From positions 1-44,634 of the forward strand of contig JAPLUI010000185.1 in NCBI GenBank assembly GCA_026397725.1: a stretch of 44,634 nucleotides of DNA, written 5' to 3'. This document shows, in pieces, positions 41,704 to 44,634 of the stretch. The stretch comes from Verrucomicrobiota bacterium. Lineage in GTDB: Bacteria; Verrucomicrobiota; Verrucomicrobiia; Verrucomicrobiales; Akkermansiaceae. A program made the position numbers and the translations under genes. The notes below the pieces were generated by a model, which had not been told where the DNA came from, searched no databases, and saw only the letters and a program-made list of their open reading frames with translations. Every line of letters starts with the position of its first letter. Positions within the stretch are counted from its first letter, which is position 1.

Positions 41704-42327
41704 ATGAATCCCTCCCGCATTCTGCTCCTGTTCGCCCATCCCGCCTTGCACAAGTCGGTGGTGAACCGCCACCTCATTGCTGCGGCGGAGAGCATTGCAG
41801 GAGTGACCGTCCGCCATTTGTATGAACTCTATCCGGACTATCTGATCGATGTGAAGACCGAACAGGAATTGCTGGTGGCGCATGACGTCATCATCCTGCA
41901 TCATCCGTTTTACTGGTATAGCGCGCCGTCGCTGGTGAAGGAGTGGTTGGATCTGGTGCTCGAGCATGGCTGGGCGTACGGAGAAGGCGGCACCGCCTTG
42001 CGTGGCAAGCACCTGCTGCAGGCCGTCACTTGCGGTGGCAGTGCGGAGGTGTATTGCAGCAGCGGCCGCAACCTCCACACAGTTAGAGAGTATCTACTGC
42101 CCTTTGAACAGAGCGCCCGACTCTGCGGGATGACCTATCTCGCACCATTCATCGTCCACGGCACCGGCAATCTGAAGTCCGCTGCCGAGGTGGCGCCCCA
42201 TGCCCGGGACTATGTGGCGGTGCTCGAAGCCTTGCGCGACGGCAGAATCGATCTGGGAAATGCCGCCACGCTCTCATGGCTCAATGAGAATCCCGGGACA
42301 CTCATCGAAACCAACGCGCTGCCATGA
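41704..42327 (+). CDS. KefF/KefG-type NAD(P)H-quinone reductase, ancillary to K+ efflux
   Basis: A 207-aa flavodoxin-fold protein: RILLLFAHPALHKSVVNRHLI, VTVRHLYELYPDYLIDV, HHPFYWYSAPSLVKEWLDLVLEHGWAYG and RGKHLLQAVTCGG are all hallmarks of the KefF/KefG/MdaB group. Such proteins bind FMN, reduce quinones and activate the partner KefC or KefB. The stop overlaps the next gene's start (ATGA), matching the kefFC arrangement. Confidence 0.9.
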   Translation: MNPSRILLLFAHPALHKSVVNRHLIAAAESIAGVTVRHLYELYPDYLIDVKTEQELLVAHDVIILHHPFYWYSAPSLVKEWLDLVLEHGWAYGEGGTALRGKHLLQAVTCGGSAEVYCSSGRNLHTVREYLLPFEQSARLCGMTYLAPFIVHGTGNLKSAAEVAPHARDYVAVLEALRDGRIDLGNAATLSWLNENPGTLIETNALP

Positions 42328-44216
42328 GCGAGCATCCGGGTTTTTTTGAGGTGGCGCTCGTCTATCTGGCCGCAGCGGTGATTTCGGTGCCGCTGGCGAA
42401 ACGCCTGGGACTCGGGTCGGTGCTCGGTTATCTCGGTGCGGGCGTGGTGATCGGCCCCTTCGCGCTCGGACTGGTCGGGGGAGATGGGGAAACCGGCGCC
42501 CTGATGCATGTTGCCGAATTCGGTGTGGTGGTGATGCTGTTCCTCATCGGCCTGGAATTGAATCTGGGCGCGCTCTGGAAAATGCGGGGATCGTTGTTAG
42601 GTCTGGGCGGGTTGCAGGTGCTGGGCAGCGGGTTGGCGCTGGCAGGCGGCGCCTGGTGGTGGGGCCTGGAGTGGCGGCAGGCACTGGCCACCGGCTTCAT
42701 TTTCTCGCTGAGTTCCACCGCCATCGTGCTGCAGAGCCTGCGGGAAAAATCGTTACAAGGCACTGCGGGCGGGCGTCATGCCTTTGCCACCCTATTGTTT
42801 CAGGACCTTGCCGTGATCCCGATGCTCGCCTTGCTGCCGATGTTGGCGGCCAAGGACCTTGCCACGCATTCCGGGGCAGGCGCACTTGAAACTCTGCCGG
42901 GATGGCTCCAGGGCTTGGCCGTGCTTGGGGCCGTGTCAGGCGTGGTCATCCTGGGTCGCTGGCTGGTGCCGCATGTCTTCGGTTTCATCGCCCGTTCGGG
43001 CCTTAGGGAGATCTTCACGGCGGCGGCGCTGTTGCTCGTCATTGCCCTCGCCACCCTGATGACCAAGGTCGGGATGTCACCGGCACTTGGCGCGTTTCTG
43101 GGCGGCGTCGTCCTGGCCGGCAGCCCCTACCGCCACGAACTGGAAGGCGACCTCGAACCATTCAAGGGAATTCTGCTAGGGTTGTTCTTCGTCAGCATCG
43201 GTGCCTCAATGGATCTTCATCTGGTGATGGCCAACCCGGGACGAATCGCGCTGCTGGTTGCAGGTCTCGTTCTCATCAAAGGCGCGGTGCTGGCGGCGTT
43301 GTCGAAGGGATTCCGCTTCGGCGCTGATACCGGCGCGCTCTACACGCTGTCGCTGTTCCAAACCGGCGAGTTCGCGTTTGTGCTGCTCGGCCAGGCGCTG
43401 GCGCTCGGGGTGCTGACAGGTGAAACGGCCGCCACGCTCAACGCGGTGGTCGCCCTGTCCATGGCCCTGACGCCGGTGGCGCTGTTGATCTATCAAAATC
43501 TCCTGCGCCCGCGGTTCCAAACCGTGGCGACTGGCGAGGCTCGGCCGGCCGATCCGATTGAGCACCGCTCGCCGGTCATTCTGGTCGGCTTCGGGCGTTT
43601 CGGCAACTACGTGGGACGCTTGCTCCGCTCGCAAGGCATCCGCCCGGTGATTCTCGAAACCGATGCCGAGCACGTCGAACTGACGCGCCGACTCGGTTTT
43701 GAAGTCCACTACGGCGATGCCACCCGGCTCGAACTCCTGCATGCCGCCGGTGCCGCCGAAGCGGACCTGATGATCATCGCCGTGGAGGATGAGGAAACCA
43801 TCGACCGCTTGGTGGCGATGGCTACCCGCCACTTTCCGCGGCTGGAACTGGTGGTGCGCGCCAATGGCATGGACCAGCGGATGCGACTCCTCAATGCCGG
43901 CGTGAAACATGTGTTCCACGAAATGGCGGGCAGCGCGCTCGATGCGGGGGCGCGGGCGTTGCGACTGTTAGGATTCCCGGCCTACACGGCGGAGCGGGCG
44001 GCCCGACGGTTCAGCCGACATGATCTTGAGACTGCGGCAGAATTGGCGTCCGTGAGCCATGACGAGTCCGCCTACATCGCCATGGTCCGCGAGCGGGTGG
44101 CAGCGCTCGAAGAGCTGTTCCGTGCCGACCCCGTCCACCCGGGCGGCCTCGACGACCATGCCTGGGACCGAGTGCCACACCACCGTGGCAACCATGGGAG
44201 CGAGCACGAGCATTGA
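42324..44216 (+). CDS. KefC/KefB-type glutathione-gated K+/H+ antiporter
   Basis: A 630-aa protein. About twelve membrane segments of the CPA2 exchanger fold occupy residues ~5-390, with FGVVVMLFLIGLELNL, SLSSTAIVLQSL and FQDLAVIPMLALLPML. A TrkA-N (RCK) domain starts near residue 415 with ILVGFGRFGNYVGR (GxGxxG) and continues through VILETDAEHVELTRRLGFEVHYGDATRLELL. The C-terminal tail has LEELFRADP and DDHAWD, also normal for KefC. Opening of this channel acidifies the cytoplasm and protects against electrophiles, which fits the NemA-like and pirin genes upstream. Confidence 0.92.
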   Translation: MSEHPGFFEVALVYLAAAVISVPLAKRLGLGSVLGYLGAGVVIGPFALGLVGGDGETGALMHVAEFGVVVMLFLIGLELNLGALWKMRGSLLGLGGLQVLGSGLALAGGAWWWGLEWRQALATGFIFSLSSTAIVLQSLREKSLQGTAGGRHAFATLLFQDLAVIPMLALLPMLAAKDLATHSGAGALETLPGWLQGLAVLGAVSGVVILGRWLVPHVFGFIARSGLREIFTAAALLLVIALATLMTKVGMSPALGAFLGGVVLAGSPYRHELEGDLEPFKGILLGLFFVSIGASMDLHLVMANPGRIALLVAGLVLIKGAVLAALSKGFRFGADTGALYTLSLFQTGEFAFVLLGQALALGVLTGETAATLNAVVALSMALTPVALLIYQNLLRPRFQTVATGEARPADPIEHRSPVILVGFGRFGNYVGRLLRSQGIRPVILETDAEHVELTRRLGFEVHYGDATRLELLHAAGAAEADLMIIAVEDEETIDRLVAMATRHFPRLELVVRANGMDQRMRLLNAGVKHVFHEMAGSALDAGARALRLLGFPAYTAERAARRFSRHDLETAAELASVSHDESAYIAMVRERVAALEELFRADPVHPGGLDDHAWDRVPHHRGNHGSEHEH

Positions 44217-44226
44217 ATAATAAAAG

Positions 44227-44267
44227 CTCACCGAGACGGCCAGGCGCAGGCGTCTTTCTTCGGTGAG
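44227..44267 (+). terminator. Possible stem-loop after the KefC-like gene
   Basis: ctcaccga (44227-44234) pairs with tcggtgag (44260-44267), and inside it gacg pairs with cgtc. No T-run follows, so this may be a Rho-dependent or processing structure rather than a classic terminator. Confidence 0.4.
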
Positions 44268-44354
44268 TAGCGGGTCGGTGTTTGGCTCGGTGCGCGGCGA
44301 ATCAGTTGGCTTGTCCATGCCGGTGTTGGCCGTGTCAACGCCTGTCTAACGGAA

Positions 44355-44496
44355 CTCGTGGTGACAAATGGTGACAACCAGTTTGCCACTGCGGTTCCAG
44401 TTGGCCAAAATGGTCAAAATACTGATGGCCAATAGCGCCAGTTTAGGCCAATATCGCCTGTATCATACTCATTATGAAAGACTTAGAGACACATTC
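44355..44496 (+). promoter_or_regulatory. Palindrome-rich region before the terminal open frame
   Basis: ggtgacaa is directly repeated (about 44361 and 44371). ttggcca (44401-44407) faces tggccaa (44426-44432) across 18 bp, and a further ggccaat follows at 44447. The spacing resembles an operator. The region is noticeably AT-richer than the flanks. Confidence 0.4.
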
Positions 44497-44634
44497 ATGA
44501 TCTACCACCGGCACGACATCTGGGTCTCGGCCGGCGGGCTCACCCGGCAGACCTGCATCGACCGCATGCGCTTCACCGCCGACGACCAGATCGAAAAGGT
44601 CATCCCCACCCACCAGGGCGTCGGCTACTTCGGT
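44497..44634 (+). pseudogene. GH43-like C-terminal fragment, cut at both ends
   Basis: The 46 codons read MIYHRHDIWVSAGGLTRQTC then IDRMRFTADDQIEKVIPTHQ and GVGYFG. YHRH..., R-Q-x-C-x-D-R-x-x-F, D-x-x-I-x-x-V-x-P-T is the final stretch of the GH43 beta-propeller catalytic domain, so a start here leaves out ~300 upstream residues. The frame is open a little further back (to an ATG at 44425) but that part is unlike the family. The 3' part runs off the window, so a chimeric gene cannot be ruled out. Confidence 0.6.

Noticed and set aside
43968..44318. Minus-strand frame starting MDKPTDSPRTEPNTDPLLTE with one membrane-like segment
   Set aside because: The first ~50 codons look protein-like, but the distal part is antisense to the conserved C-terminus of the KefC-like gene, so a full gene is unlikely. 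It could be a fragment.
1..44634. CCTAAC/GTTAGG hexamers recurring through the window, often using TTA or CCT codons
   Set aside because: I count about 18 on both strands together, close to what base composition alone would give, so no enrichment can be claimed without a genome-wide test.

Overview
The window looks like a chromosomal segment of a GC-rich Verrucomicrobiota bacterium, probably from the Verrucomicrobiae/Akkermansiaceae-like lineages. This is inferred from a large Verru_Chthon cassette protein A homologue (8324-11857), tandem DUF2961 and DUF1080 glycan-hydrolase genes, Ig/FN3-rich secreted proteins with Verrucomicrobia-type C-termini, and weak Shine-Dalgarno use. No rRNA or tRNA gene was recognised.

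Region 1 (1-8000) is the most striking. After the tail of an Rpn-type PD-(D/E)XK transposase gene comes a compact locus. It holds a SMEK-TIR protein, a MoxR AAA+ ATPase overlapping it by ATGA, a large protein ending in a formylglycine-generating-enzyme-like (FGE, C-type-lectin fold) domain, and a second stand-alone FGE-fold protein. Near their 3' ends the two FGE genes each carry a 117-bp segment with identical flanks and a core that differs almost only at codon positions 1 and 2. Each is followed by a stem-loop with the same 9-nt loop and a compensatory base-pair change. These are the marks of diversity-generating retroelement (DGR) variable regions. I read the locus as an NTPase-centred TIR conflict system whose sensors are, or were, diversified by retrohoming. 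No reverse transcriptase or template repeat was found in the window. A MITE-like palindrome of about 210 bp separates the two FGE genes.

Region 2 (8300-23000) holds the Verru_Chthon A protein, a small secreted protein and then an operon: a secreted protein with a caspase/C25-like His/Cys pair, MoxR, DUF58, a BatA-like vWA membrane protein, a DUF4175-like membrane coiled-coil protein and a vWA/GATase-like membrane protein. Most junctions are overlapping or very short. Region 3 (23000-34400) is a glycan-degradation neighbourhood in flux: DUF1080 hydrolase, a sialate O-acetylesterase pseudogene, a GH20-like protein with altered catalytic motifs, a fucosidase stub, a recent 1,007-bp tandem duplication of a DUF2961 gene, and mosaic secreted proteins. 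Four copies of a roughly 70-bp dispersed repeat and several heptanucleotide arrays sit between these genes.

Region 4 (34400-38700, minus strand) is a defence/mobile remnant: an HTH excisionase-like gene, a deleted replication-protein fossil, a Phd-VapC toxin-antitoxin pair, and a type IIL-like restriction-methylase split by a frameshift. Region 5 (38770-44216) is a likely electrophile/oxidative-stress module: a LysR regulator divergent from pirin and old-yellow-enzyme genes, then a KefF-like quinone reductase overlapping a KefC-like K+ efflux transporter. The window ends in a 5'-truncated GH43-like reading frame behind a palindromic upstream region.
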